From Lachnospiraceae bacterium (lineage in GTDB: Bacteria > Bacillota > Clostridia > Lachnospirales > Lachnospiraceae): a stretch of DNA of 58,762 nucleotides. Every line of letters starts with the position of its first letter. Within the stretch, counting starts at the first letter, position 1. The position numbers and the translations under genes are program-made. This document shows, piece by piece, positions 36,093 to 43,147 of this stretch. A model generated the notes under the pieces. It did not search any database. It was not told the DNA's origin and was given only the letters and a program-made list of their open reading frames with translations. The stretch spans positions 1 to 58,762 of the forward strand of contig JAIKWF010000032.1 of NCBI GenBank assembly GCA_024685005.1, in the 5' to 3' direction.

Positions 36093-36124
36093 ACAGTAAC
36101 CTTTCAATTTTGTAAGGTTACTGT
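36093..36124. promoter_or_regulatory. Inverted-repeat operator upstream of esterase-BceAB promoter
   Basis: Perfect 11-base arms ACAGTAACCTT and AAGGTTACTGT around a 10-base spacer, centred about 63 bases upstream of the predicted start of transcription. There is no T-run, so a protein-binding site is more likely than a terminator. The BceR-like regulator at 31087 is the obvious candidate; the ACCTT/AAGGT arms also resemble MerR-family sites. Confidence 0.65.
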
Positions 36125-36129
36125 CACAT

Positions 36130-36183
36130 AAAAAATTCCCCTTAGCAGATTCCGGATAGTACCGTCATCTGTTTCAGGGGAAT
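36130..36183 (-). terminator. Terminator of the ROK regulator gene
   Basis: Minus-strand stem ATTCCCCT (36183-36176) with AGGGGAAT (36142-36135), an inner CAGAT/ATCTG pair, and a run of six T, 68 bases after the stop at 36251. Confidence 0.85.
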
Positions 36184-36250
36184 CCTGTTATTTTCGGCTT
36201 GGCAGATCATCTGTGTTTCAGAGGGTCTGTTTTCTGAGCGATCCCATGGA

Positions 36251-37372
36251 TCAGATCGTCTTGATAAATTGAGAAATATAATGCAACGCAGCTCCTGCTG
36301 CAATCGATTCGGATTTGTAGGAACAAAGTTTGATATATTCGGTATCGGAATCAAAGGTGCTGATCTTCAGCACTCTCTTTTTGATATCCTCCAGGTATGG
36401 CTCCAGATAAGCCCCTACGTAGCCGCCCAGAATAATATCGCAGTCCATCAGAGACCTGACATTGTTAATGGTGGAAGCCAGATAATACAGGTATCTGTCC
36501 CAATCATCCAGCACTCTGCTGTCTGTGGTTGTCTCCAATGTTTTAAAATAGCCTGCCAGATCGTCCTGAGAAAGGTTGGATGCCGCAAGATAGGGATCCA
36601 CGCAGCCACTTTGTCCGCAATAGCAAAGGCGCCCCTGGGGTACCAGTGTGATATGTCCCACCTCGGCTGCCCTGAAGTTATTGCCGGAATACACCTGTCC
36701 GTTTATGATCATAGCCCCGCCCACGTTGTTGCTGAGGAGGATATAAAAAGCATTCTGAATGTCTTTATCCACCCATTTTTCCGCGAAGCAGGCTGCTTTC
36801 GCATCATTGAACATGGAGATGTCGTAGGGAATGTATTTACAGAACCTATTGTAAGCATCCTCTCCGAAATCCATGATCTGGCTGTAGAATACGGTTTTGT
36901 TATCCGATTTCACCAGCGCCTGAATGCCGATACCCACGCCGAGGATCTTTTTCTTATCGATTTTATTATCGGCGATAAAATCCTTCAGAAGATCGGATAC
37001 GGATTTGAAGTAGGCATCCGTATTTTCGAATACCAGCCAGGTCCGCTTAAAGGAAATGATCTTGCCGTAAAGGTCCACCGCAACGCAAGCCACATGGTGC
37101 TTTGTGATATCAAGGCCCAGGGCGATCTTAGCCTGGGAGCAGAGAGAATACGTGGTAGCTCTCCTGCCGCCGGTCTGGCCCCTGGAACCGCAAACCTGTA
37201 TCAGCCCCAGCTCTGACAGATAATCAATGTTCTTATTGATAGTCGGAAGGGTCAGATTCAGATTTGATACGAGATCCTGCTTGGTGGCATCATCGTGGGT
37301 AAGAAAATAAGAATAGATATTCGAGGTATTGAATTTTCTTATATTAAAATCAAAGTTTTCCATATCTCTCAT
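36251..37372 (-). CDS. ROK family transcriptional regulator (NagC/XylR-like)
   Basis: 373 residues. N-terminal winged helix (about 1-80; DATKQDLVSNLNLTLPTINK and GRRATTYSL). ROK sugar-binding/kinase-like domain follows, with LGLDITKHHVACVAVD near 90, and the zinc-binding signature GHITLVPQGRLCYCGQSGCV near 245. A Cys-x-Cys-Gly-x-x-Gly-Cys pattern like this marks ROK repressors. No intact sugar operon is adjacent; the neighbouring sugar-ABC ATPase fragment at 37779-38132 may be what is left of its target locus. Start ATG 37372 follows AGGATACAATT. Confidence 0.92.
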   Translation of the reverse strand: MRDMENFDFNIRKFNTSNIYSYFLTHDDATKQDLVSNLNLTLPTINKNIDYLSELGLIQVCGSRGQTGGRRATTYSLCSQAKIALGLDITKHHVACVAVDLYGKIISFKRTWLVFENTDAYFKSVSDLLKDFIADNKIDKKKILGVGIGIQALVKSDNKTVFYSQIMDFGEDAYNRFCKYIPYDISMFNDAKAACFAEKWVDKDIQNAFYILLSNNVGGAMIINGQVYSGNNFRAAEVGHITLVPQGRLCYCGQSGCVDPYLAASNLSQDDLAGYFKTLETTTDSRVLDDWDRYLYYLASTINNVRSLMDCDIILGGYVGAYLEPYLEDIKKRVLKISTFDSDTEYIKLCSYKSESIAAGAALHYISQFIKTI

Positions 37373-37438
37373 AATTGTATCCTATCTGTTGTTCTTAATC
37401 TATCATACACCAAAAGTAAAGTCTTTGTATACCTATTT

Positions 37439-37785
37439 TTATTTCTCTGCCTTATCCTTTTCTTCCTGGGTTTTGTATATCTTAATCTTTATCTCACCCT
37501 TCTTCTTTCCATCAGCAGAATAGGCAGTAACTTTAACTGTATGACCAGCTCCTTTCTTCTTTAATGTAACTTTGCCCTTCTTAATCAACCTTTGCCTGCA
37601 AAGATACTTTCTTTCCTGCTACGCCGCTGATCGTCTTGATCTTCTTTGCTTTTTTCTTGGACTTAGAAGTTTTCTTCTCCTCAGAAAGCGTTATTTTCTT
37701 CACATACGGCTTAATAATCTGGATCTTGTAGGTTGCCTTCTTTGATCCGTCGGCAAGCTCAGCTGTAATAGTAACAGTATGGATG
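37439..37785 (-). pseudogene. Remnant of an Ig-like (Big_2-type) surface protein C-terminus
   Basis: Minus-strand translation gives HTVTITAELADGSKKATYKI, YVKKITLSEEKK and KTISGVAGKKVSLQAKV, then a frame break near 37583. The reading resumes in another frame with KGKVTLKKKGAGHTVKVTAY and ends KDKAEK plus TAA at 37439. These are pieces of the Lys-rich bacterial Ig-like repeats common in clostridial surface proteins. About 25-30 residues that should link KVSLQAKV to KGKVTL are missing, which looks like an internal deletion. The 5' part of the gene is gone; at ~37785 the similarity stops and an unrelated plus-strand fragment starts. Confidence 0.75.
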
Positions 37786-38132
37786 AGCCTTTGGCCCATC
37801 TTGGCGCAAAGCTTCGCAACTCCATGCGTACCGAGATCAAACGGTATAACAGTGTGGTGCATGACGGATTCCGGTGCAAAATGGGTGTTCGTCCCATGGA
37901 CGTACTCATCGGCGGCGCCGATTCCCGCGGTACGCCGGAAGAGATTGCACCCTTCGAGAACCTGGGTGACGAGCGAAGGATCGGTATCCATGTAGGAGAT
38001 ATCCTGATGATGCTGATCACAGGAGATGAAAAGCGCTATAAGAGAGGCGATATCATCAAGCTGGAAGTCCGGGAAGAAAAAACCCACCTCTTCGATATCG
38101 AAACCGGTGAGCGAATTCGCGAAAAGAAGTGA
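37779..38132 (+). pseudogene. Remnant of a MsmX/UgpC-type sugar ABC transporter ATPase
   Basis: The plus-strand frame reads MDEPLAHLGAKLRNSMRTEI, which is Walker B and D-loop of carbohydrate-importer ATPases (family MDEPLSNLDAKLR). It then jumps directly to GVRPMDVLIGG and GDERRIGIHVGDILMMLITG, the C-terminal TOBE/regulatory domain of the same family. The Walker A, signature, switch region and most of the middle are absent, so the protein cannot work. Two changes in the D-loop (Asn to His, Asp to Gly) fit decay. It stops at TGA 38130-38132 and is followed by an inositol-phosphatase gene on the same strand. Confidence 0.82.
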
Positions 38133-38143
38133 CAGGAGGAGTC

Positions 38144-38215
38144 ATTATAAGTATTATATTAAGTATAGCTTCCGTTGCCTTGTTACTGCTGCTCGTATGG
38201 CAGATCCGAAGCTAA
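38144..38215 (+). CDS. Possible 23-residue membrane peptide with a non-ATG start
   Basis: A perfect AGGAGGAG is followed four bases later by an ATT codon and an open frame of 23 residues, nearly all hydrophobic (IISIILSIASVALLLLLVWQ then IRS and TAA). This is one membrane helix. No ATG, GTG or TTG starts it, so either ATT/ATA initiation or a lost ATG. It could be a real small membrane protein or the ruined start of a transporter gene from the decayed sugar locus. Confidence 0.25.
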   Translation: MISIILSIASVALLLLLVWQIRS

Positions 38216-38238
38216 ATCAAAGATCAGAGGTTATAAGT

Positions 38239-39009
38239 ATGATAGAGCAAATCACTTCGGTCGTCCGGGAAGCAGGCCGGATCCTGCTTCAGGCCGGCCG
38301 GTCTAAAATAATGGAAAAGGCGGGGCATGCCAATTTCTGTACGGAAACCGATGAAAAAATACAGGCTTTTTTGATAGAGAGGCTTAAGGGCGTGATCCCT
38401 GAAGCTTCTTTTCTTGGCGAAGAAGACGGTCAGGATGAATTTCAGGAAAAAATGAGCAGTGGCTACTGCTTTGTCATCGATCCCATAGACGGCACTTCCA
38501 ATTTCATCTATTCCTACAGACCCTCCGTGGTCTCTGTGGGATTACTGAAAGAAGGTCTGCCTTATATGGGCATCGTCTTTAATCCCTATGACGATATGCT
38601 TTTTTCAGCCATCAAAGGCGAGGGAGCTTATCTGAACGGTGAACAGATCATGTCTACCCAATCACCTCTTTCAGAAAGCCTTGCCGTCTTTGGAACCGCC
38701 CCCTATTACGAAAAGCTACAGGAACGGACCTTTTCCATCGCTAAAGAATTGCTCACCCAATGCGTAGATCTTCGCAGATCCGGTACATCTGCCTGGGATC
38801 TGTGCTGTGTCGCCATGGGCCGGTGTGCCCTGTATTTTGAATTGAAGATCCAGTTATGGGATTATGCTGCGGCAGCCCTCATCGCCGAAGAAGCCGGTTG
38901 CCGCGTTACCGATGTAGACGGCAACCCTCTTAGCTACAGAGGCGCTACCTCCATGCTGTGCATGGCAAGAGGCGTCACGCAAATACCTTCCTGCTTCATC
39001 GGTTCTTGA
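38239..39009 (+). CDS. Inositol monophosphatase family protein
   Basis: 256 residues. Lithium-sensitive Mg-dependent phosphatase fold: ASFLGEEDGQDE near residue 58 (first metal ligand Glu), VIDPIDGTSNFIYSY near 83 (motif DPIDGTxN), and LQLWDYAAAALIAEEAG-type motif WDYAAAALIAEEAG near 207. Substrates in the family include inositol phosphate, histidinol phosphate and PAP; which applies here is unknown. The start is ATG 38239 after AGAGG; the open frame extends upstream but through the decayed ATPase. Its last codons overlap, in antisense, the stop of a metallo-hydrolase remnant, and the tail after LSYRGATSML is short, so the C-terminus may have been rewritten at the junction. Confidence 0.88.
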   Translation: MIEQITSVVREAGRILLQAGRSKIMEKAGHANFCTETDEKIQAFLIERLKGVIPEASFLGEEDGQDEFQEKMSSGYCFVIDPIDGTSNFIYSYRPSVVSVGLLKEGLPYMGIVFNPYDDMLFSAIKGEGAYLNGEQIMSTQSPLSESLAVFGTAPYYEKLQERTFSIAKELLTQCVDLRRSGTSAWDLCCVAMGRCALYFELKIQLWDYAAAALIAEEAGCRVTDVDGNPLSYRGATSMLCMARGVTQIPSCFIGS

Positions 39010-39093
39010 TCTCGATCCGATCCAGGATCCCTTCCACACCCACATTTCGGTGGGTCAGATACATTCGGGTCACATCTTCGATAAAGCGCGGAT
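38997..39093 (-). pseudogene. 3' remnant of a metallo-beta-lactamase-fold gene
   Basis: Minus-strand frame ADPRFIEDVTRMYLTHRNVG then VEGILDRIEIKNR and TGA matches, almost residue for residue, the end of the intact MBL protein at 42278-43093 (ADPVLIEDVIRMYLTHRNVG, VAGILDRIEIKNR). Only about 32 codons survive and the DNA differs at scattered positions, so it is an old, truncated second copy rather than a recent duplication. Confidence 0.85.
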
Positions 39094-39140
39094 CTGCAGC
39101 TGTCCACAGGCCCGGCAAAAGGCAGGAAAGGTGCCGGCCC

Positions 39141-40070
39141 TTACTTTTTCCGATAATTTTTGGAATAAATGACAGTCATGGCCACCAGGCTGATCATGAG
39201 AACTACTGCTATGTAGCATACCATTTCCCTGATCTCCAGATTCCGGGAAAAAATCTTTGCCTGAAAGCTGAAAATCTCTTTTATGCTGCTGACAAACATT
39301 CCCTCATCAATGCCGCCGATGGATTCGTCCATATGCCCCAGCAATCCCCCGAGAAGCTTATTTCTCAAAAGGATGGTTACCTGGCTTGCGGGAAAGATGT
39401 TGCACACTGTCTGTACCTTTTCCGAGAACTGGGAAATGGGGATGTAAGCGCCGATCACAAAGCCGGATGCCGCTGACAGGATCCCGAAGAAAGCTCCGCT
39501 GGCTGAGGATGTTTTGAAAAACAGCACCAGGATCATAAACACTGCGGTGGCAGATACGCTGCCCAGTGCTACAATGCCGTAAGTCTGGCAGATGTCCGCC
39601 GCTGACAGATACAGATTTCCCTGCATCCGAATCACCATAAGTGCTACTGTCAGGATGATGCCGTTTAAGAGGATGGAGGAAAAGGCCCCTGCAAGATAGT
39701 AAGACAACACGATCTGCCATCTTTTTACGGGGGTGGCCAGAATATCATAGTCTACCCTGTTTTCCCTGTCTCTTACAATGGTGGTAAGGCAGTTAAAGGG
39801 CACGGTGATCATGGCAGAGCCCAGAATGCCGGTAACCAGGATCAGGTTGGCAAACATATCAATATCGCCGGCGCTGATCCGACCGGATAACATGCTCTGC
39901 TGTGAAAGCACCGTTTCTATGGCATCCACAAATGTCCCCTTTAAAAACAGCAAATACAGGACCAGCACAATAATGGATGTCAGCAGTGAAAATACCACCG
40001 ACTGTCTGTCTTTTAAAAATACGATCACGTTTCTTTTTGTCAATCCACTAAATCCTCTCATGTTATTCAC
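39141..40070 (-). CDS. ABC-2 type transporter permease of the LytTR cassette
   Basis: 309 residues with about six spans and the ABC-2 features FLKDRQSVVFSLLTSIIVLV near the start, IVRDRENRVDYDILATPVKR near 95 and IPISQFSEKVQTVCNIFPAS near 215. The start is GTG 40070, overlapping the ATPase stop (GTGAATAA) and preceded by AGGAAGGAAG; an ATG three codons later is the alternative. Partner of the ATPase at 40063-40974; likely a drug- or peptide-type exporter controlled by the upstream LytTR regulator. Confidence 0.9.
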   Translation of the reverse strand: MNNMRGFSGLTKRNVIVFLKDRQSVVFSLLTSIIVLVLYLLFLKGTFVDAIETVLSQQSMLSGRISAGDIDMFANLILVTGILGSAMITVPFNCLTTIVRDRENRVDYDILATPVKRWQIVLSYYLAGAFSSILLNGIILTVALMVIRMQGNLYLSAADICQTYGIVALGSVSATAVFMILVLFFKTSSASGAFFGILSAASGFVIGAYIPISQFSEKVQTVCNIFPASQVTILLRNKLLGGLLGHMDESIGGIDEGMFVSSIKEIFSFQAKIFSRNLEIREMVCYIAVVLMISLVAMTVIYSKNYRKK

Positions 40071-40974
40071 CCAGCTTCCTTCCTGTTAAATTTAAAAATA
40101 CGTCGTCCATACTGCCTTTTATGATCTCATAGTCTTTGATGGCATCCCTGTTTACCGAAAGAAAATCCGTTATACAAAAACTTTCTTCTCCGGGCATTTT
40201 CACAATGTAATGATCCGCCTCATAGCTGTGATCAAAGCATCTGACCAGCTCGTCTCTTTCGCCGCTGCGATCTGTATACCATAACAACTTAGTATGGGTA
40301 TATTTGTTCTTCAGTCCCACCGGTGTATCATCTGCTACGATCCTGCCCTTGTCCAAAACGATCACGTGGTCAGCGTCCCTGACTTCTTCCATGTAGTGGG
40401 TAGTCAGAAAAATGGTCATCTTTTTTTCTTTCCGAAGGTATTCGATGTAGTCCCAAACGATCTTTCGTGACATGGGATCCAAGCCGGTGGTAGGCTCATC
40501 CAGAAAAAGAATCTTCGGATCGTTGAGCAGCGCCCTTATGATATCCACCCTGCGCCGCTGCCCACCTGAAAGCTTTTCATAGCTCCGGTTCCAGATCTCC
40601 TCCAGTTCAAAGCGTTTCATGAAGGGCTTTAGTTTTTCTCTGATCTGCTTTTTGGAAAGACCGTAATAGGCGCCTCTGGTGTAAAGATTTTCCTTTACCG
40701 ACAGCTTGCCGTCAAGGACGGAATTTTGAAAAACGATCCCGATCTTCTGCCTGATCTCATCATCCTCTTTGCCAAGTTCCCGGTCGAAGACTTTTACCTG
40801 ACCCTCTGTTTTTTTCAGGATGGTGCAGAGCATGTTGATGGTGGTGGACTTCCCTGCGCCGTTCTCACCCAGGAAAGCAAAGAACTCTCCTTCTTTCACA
40901 GCAAAGGAGATGCCATCCACTGCCGTATGCTCCCTGTAATTTTTTCTCAACTCTTTAACGGTAAGTGCATTCAT
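40063..40974 (-). CDS. ABC transporter ATP-binding protein of the LytTR cassette
   Basis: 303 residues. Walker A FLGENGAGKSTTINML near residue 37, Q-loop IGIVFQNSVLDGKLS near 82, signature EKLSGGQRRRVDIIRALL near 135, Walker B ILFLDEPTTGLDPMSR near 158, switch His in LTTHYMEEVRDADH near 192: a DrrA/CcmA-type ATPase. The C-terminal ~80 residues are an accessory domain. The start was set at ATG 40974 (MNALTVKELRK), where family similarity begins and AGGACG lies upstream; the frame stays open a further 67 codons through a Lys/Asn-rich stretch without homology. Confidence 0.92.
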   Translation of the reverse strand: MNALTVKELRKNYREHTAVDGISFAVKEGEFFAFLGENGAGKSTTINMLCTILKKTEGQVKVFDRELGKEDDEIRQKIGIVFQNSVLDGKLSVKENLYTRGAYYGLSKKQIREKLKPFMKRFELEEIWNRSYEKLSGGQRRRVDIIRALLNDPKILFLDEPTTGLDPMSRKIVWDYIEYLRKEKKMTIFLTTHYMEEVRDADHVIVLDKGRIVADDTPVGLKNKYTHTKLLWYTDRSGERDELVRCFDHSYEADHYIVKMPGEESFCITDFLSVNRDAIKDYEIIKGSMDDVFLNLTGRKLGE

Positions 40975-41134
40975 TTGATCTTCGTCCTTTCTTTTCAGCT
41001 TTTTATTTTTCTTCGTATTCGCATTTTGCTTTTTACGTTTCCGAACGTTCTGACAGTTCATTTTTTCTGTTCCTTCTGCACTTTGCTGCCCTGTCCTTGA
41101 TTGCACTTTACCACGTTTTTTGCAAAAGAAAAGA

Positions 41135-41182
41135 GCAACTCGACCAACATGCACATGCATGCTACCAAGTTGCACTTTTTTT
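41135..41182. other. Long imperfect hairpin between DUF3021 and ABC genes
   Basis: GCAACT (41135-41140) pairs with AGTTGC (41168-41173), with an inner CATGC/GCATG stem and a 4-base loop. On the plus strand seven T follow, as in a terminator, yet no plus-strand gene ends here. On the minus strand it lies in the leader between DUF3021 and the ATPase and could set relative expression. It is the main structure in the otherwise gene-free 40975-41297; ACAGTTCAT at 41052 resembles half of a LytTR site. Confidence 0.45.
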
Positions 41183-41297
41183 GCTTTTTTATGTATTTCA
41201 GTTTGATCCTTACACTTCGGTTCGGTTCACGATTTGCGGCCCGGCGATCCGCTGCGCTCCACCGTTTCAACCGTATTCATTTCACTGCTTACCGGCA

Positions 41298-41735
41298 TCA
41301 CTCCTCGTCCCGGATTTCCTCCAGCGCCGCGTTGATCATTTTTTCATCCCGCTTCATCAGCCAGATGGTAGCGATCCAGACAAAAAAGTAGATCACCACA
41401 TACATGATCAGGATGGGAATGTATTCTGCCACAGTCTCATACCATTGGAACAGATAACCGCAGAGACTGACAAGAACTCCCACCAGCACAAAGTGAATGG
41501 CCTCCCGGATCCCCAGCTGCTTTGCGGAGATCTCATCATCATAAAGCAATGCCATAGTGGGCAATGCGCACAAAAAGCCAGAAAAAACAAATGTCAGCGG
41601 CAGATACCAGGGCCAGTGCAGGTCCTCTGTTCCGTAGGCCAAATGATAGATCAGCATCTGTACGCCCACGCCGAAGAGAATGGCTGTGGAGATCATCATG
41701 GTCTGACTGAATATTATCTGCAATTTTTTTCTCAT
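41298..41735 (-). CDS. DUF3021 family membrane protein
   Basis: 145 residues with four membrane spans and short loops (MISTAILFGVGVQMLIYHLA; LPLTFVFSGFLCALPTMALL; HFVLVGVLVSLCGYLFQWYE; IPILIMYVVIYFFVWIATIW), then a charged tail. DUF3021 proteins are encoded directly after LytTR-domain regulators; in streptococci such membrane partners hold the regulator inactive. The start follows the LytTR stop by one base. Its likely role is a membrane inhibitor in a LytTR regulatory system for the ABC genes downstream. Confidence 0.88.
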   Translation of the reverse strand: MRKKLQIIFSQTMMISTAILFGVGVQMLIYHLAYGTEDLHWPWYLPLTFVFSGFLCALPTMALLYDDEISAKQLGIREAIHFVLVGVLVSLCGYLFQWYETVAEYIPILIMYVVIYFFVWIATIWLMKRDEKMINAALEEIRDEE

Positions 41736-41736
41736 C

Positions 41737-42171
41737 TCAGATCCCCAGCCTTTCTTTAAAGTCTTTCACGTAGCTTCTGGCAATGATCACTTTTTCTCCG
41801 TTAAGAAGATGCGCCGTCATGCGTCCGTTCATCTCCCCTTTTACCGACCGAATCTTTCGGATGTTCAGGATCATGGCTTTGGCGATCCGAAGAAAGTTGC
41901 TGCCCAGCATGGTTTCCAGTTCATAGAGCCGGTAGCCCGTTTCATAACAGGCATCTTTGGTATAAACATAGGTCTTTTTATCGATGGATTCAAAATAGTA
42001 GATCTTATCCGCACTGCAAAGCAGGGTTCTTCCCTGATCCGTTACGGATAAGACGCAGCAGTTATGATCCAAAATGTCGATGGCCCGCTGGATGTCCTCA
42101 GTGATCTTTACGGCATGTATCTCTGCCCTTTCCTGATCCGGCGAATCCACCTGTCTGATCTCAACTTTCAT
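41737..42171 (-). CDS. LytTR-domain DNA-binding regulator
   Basis: 144 residues, no receiver domain. The LytTR fold occupies about 50-144: KIYYFESIDKKTYVYTKDAC, YRLYELETMLGSNFLRIAKA and MILNIRKIRSVKGEMNGRMT, with ARSYVKDFKERLGI at the end. The first ~45 residues are a variable head. It should bind direct repeats upstream of its own operon and, with DUF3021, form an autoregulated switch controlling the ABC exporter. ATG 42171 is used; GAAGG is close upstream. Confidence 0.93.
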   Translation of the reverse strand: MKVEIRQVDSPDQERAEIHAVKITEDIQRAIDILDHNCCVLSVTDQGRTLLCSADKIYYFESIDKKTYVYTKDACYETGYRLYELETMLGSNFLRIAKAMILNIRKIRSVKGEMNGRMTAHLLNGEKVIIARSYVKDFKERLGI

Positions 42172-42266
42172 GCCTTCATCTTTCCTGTCGATTTCTTTGT
42201 TGTTTCTTGCGATATCGCTGCTGCAGATTTCTCCATTGTTCCTTGTGCTATTACTGTCTTTAGCAT
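42168..42266 (-). CDS. Possible 32-residue upstream peptide of the LytTR operon
   Basis: ATG 42266 to TGA 42168 encodes a Lys/Ala/Thr-rich peptide (MLKTVIAQGTMEKSAAAISQ at its start). Its stop overlaps the LytTR start as ATGA, an arrangement used for coupled translation. There is no clear ribosome site before it and the composition is not distinctive, so the call is weak. It fills most of the gap between the MBL and LytTR genes. Confidence 0.2.
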   Translation of the reverse strand: MLKTVIAQGTMEKSAAAISQETTKKSTGKMKA

Positions 42267-42277
42267 ATGCCCGGGGA

Positions 42278-43093
42278 TCATCTGTTTTTGATCTCGATCC
42301 TGTCCAGTATCCCTGCCACGCCCACGTTGCGGTGGGTCAAATACATCCGGATCACATCTTCGATAAGCACCGGATCCGCACCGGTTTTCTTTTGGATCTT
42401 CTCCTTAGGCATTCCCTTATCTGTCAGCTTCATGATCCGGCTGACCAGGGCCACATCTGCGCTGCCTTCTGTGCTGTCATCAATGCAGTTACATCTCTTC
42501 GCTTCATTTTCGGAATCTCGCTCCCAGGTCCTCGCATGACCATAACAGATCTTTTCCGGCTTCAGATCCAGCAGTCTGTCCCAGCTTTCTGCGATCTGCG
42601 TTCCCCGGTGGGCTTCCAGTTCGTAGAGGGGATTGAGATCTCCCACAAACAACGTGCCGTCGGAAAGCCACAGAGAGATGCTGTCATCGCTGTGTCCCGG
42701 GGTGGGAATGACCTTTCCGTCGATGCCAAGTCCCGCCAAAAAGTCTTCACTTTCTTCGCAGGATAAAAAGATGCACTGCTCTTCGTTTATGGGTTCAAAA
42801 TCCTGATCCTTGGCCAGGACTTCATCATAAGCATGAAGATAATCTCTTTGCCGGTCCATGACCAGGACCTTCGGTCCCAGCTGCGCGATCTGACCTGCGA
42901 TGCCGTAATGATCCGGATGGAAATGAGAGATCAGGATCACATCGATCTGCTGCACCGGAATCTCCAGCTGTCCGCAGGCGCGACAAAAGGTCGAAAACGT
43001 GCCGGCCCAGCCGGTATCAAACAAAAGCAGACCTTTTCCGGAATCGACCAGATAGGTATTGGTTGCACTGTATTTTAGTTCATGAACGATCAT
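42278..43093 (-). CDS. MBL-fold metallo-hydrolase
   Basis: 271 residues. The metal-binding motif ISHFHPDHYGIAGQ near residue 57 (HxHxDH), VIPTPGHSDDSISLWL near 138, FVGDLNPLYELEAH near 156 and CYGHARTWE near 185 give the full set of ligands for a two-metal site. The small-molecule hydrolase (glyoxalase II-like) branch is likely, but the substrate is unknown. The last ~80 residues are a helical addition (STEGSADVALVSRIMKLTDK) ending IKNR. A truncated second copy of this 3' end survives at 38997-39093. The ATG follows GAGGATCG. Confidence 0.92.
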   Translation of the reverse strand: MIVHELKYSATNTYLVDSGKGLLLFDTGWAGTFSTFCRACGQLEIPVQQIDVILISHFHPDHYGIAGQIAQLGPKVLVMDRQRDYLHAYDEVLAKDQDFEPINEEQCIFLSCEESEDFLAGLGIDGKVIPTPGHSDDSISLWLSDGTLFVGDLNPLYELEAHRGTQIAESWDRLLDLKPEKICYGHARTWERDSENEAKRCNCIDDSTEGSADVALVSRIMKLTDKGMPKEKIQKKTGADPVLIEDVIRMYLTHRNVGVAGILDRIEIKNR

Positions 43094-43147
43094 GGCGATC
43101 CTCTTTTTCCGCTCCTGTTATTTCGCACGAGATTCCAGTTGAGTATA

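Noticed and set aside
37581-38087. 168-residue minus-strand frame as a single intact gene
   Set aside because: Its first ~100 residues are antisense to the sugar-ABC ATPase remnant; only the last ~65 match surface-protein repeats, so the frame is a chance join.
38026-38238. 71-residue N-terminal extension of the inositol phosphatase
   Set aside because: It runs out of frame through the ATPase remnant; the family N-terminus and a good ribosome site mark ATG 38239.
40975-41175. Lys/Asn-rich N-terminal extension of the LytTR-cassette ATPase
   Set aside because: No similarity to ABC proteins; AGGACG precedes ATG 40974 where the domain begins. An ATG at 41061 preceded by AGGAA cannot be fully excluded.
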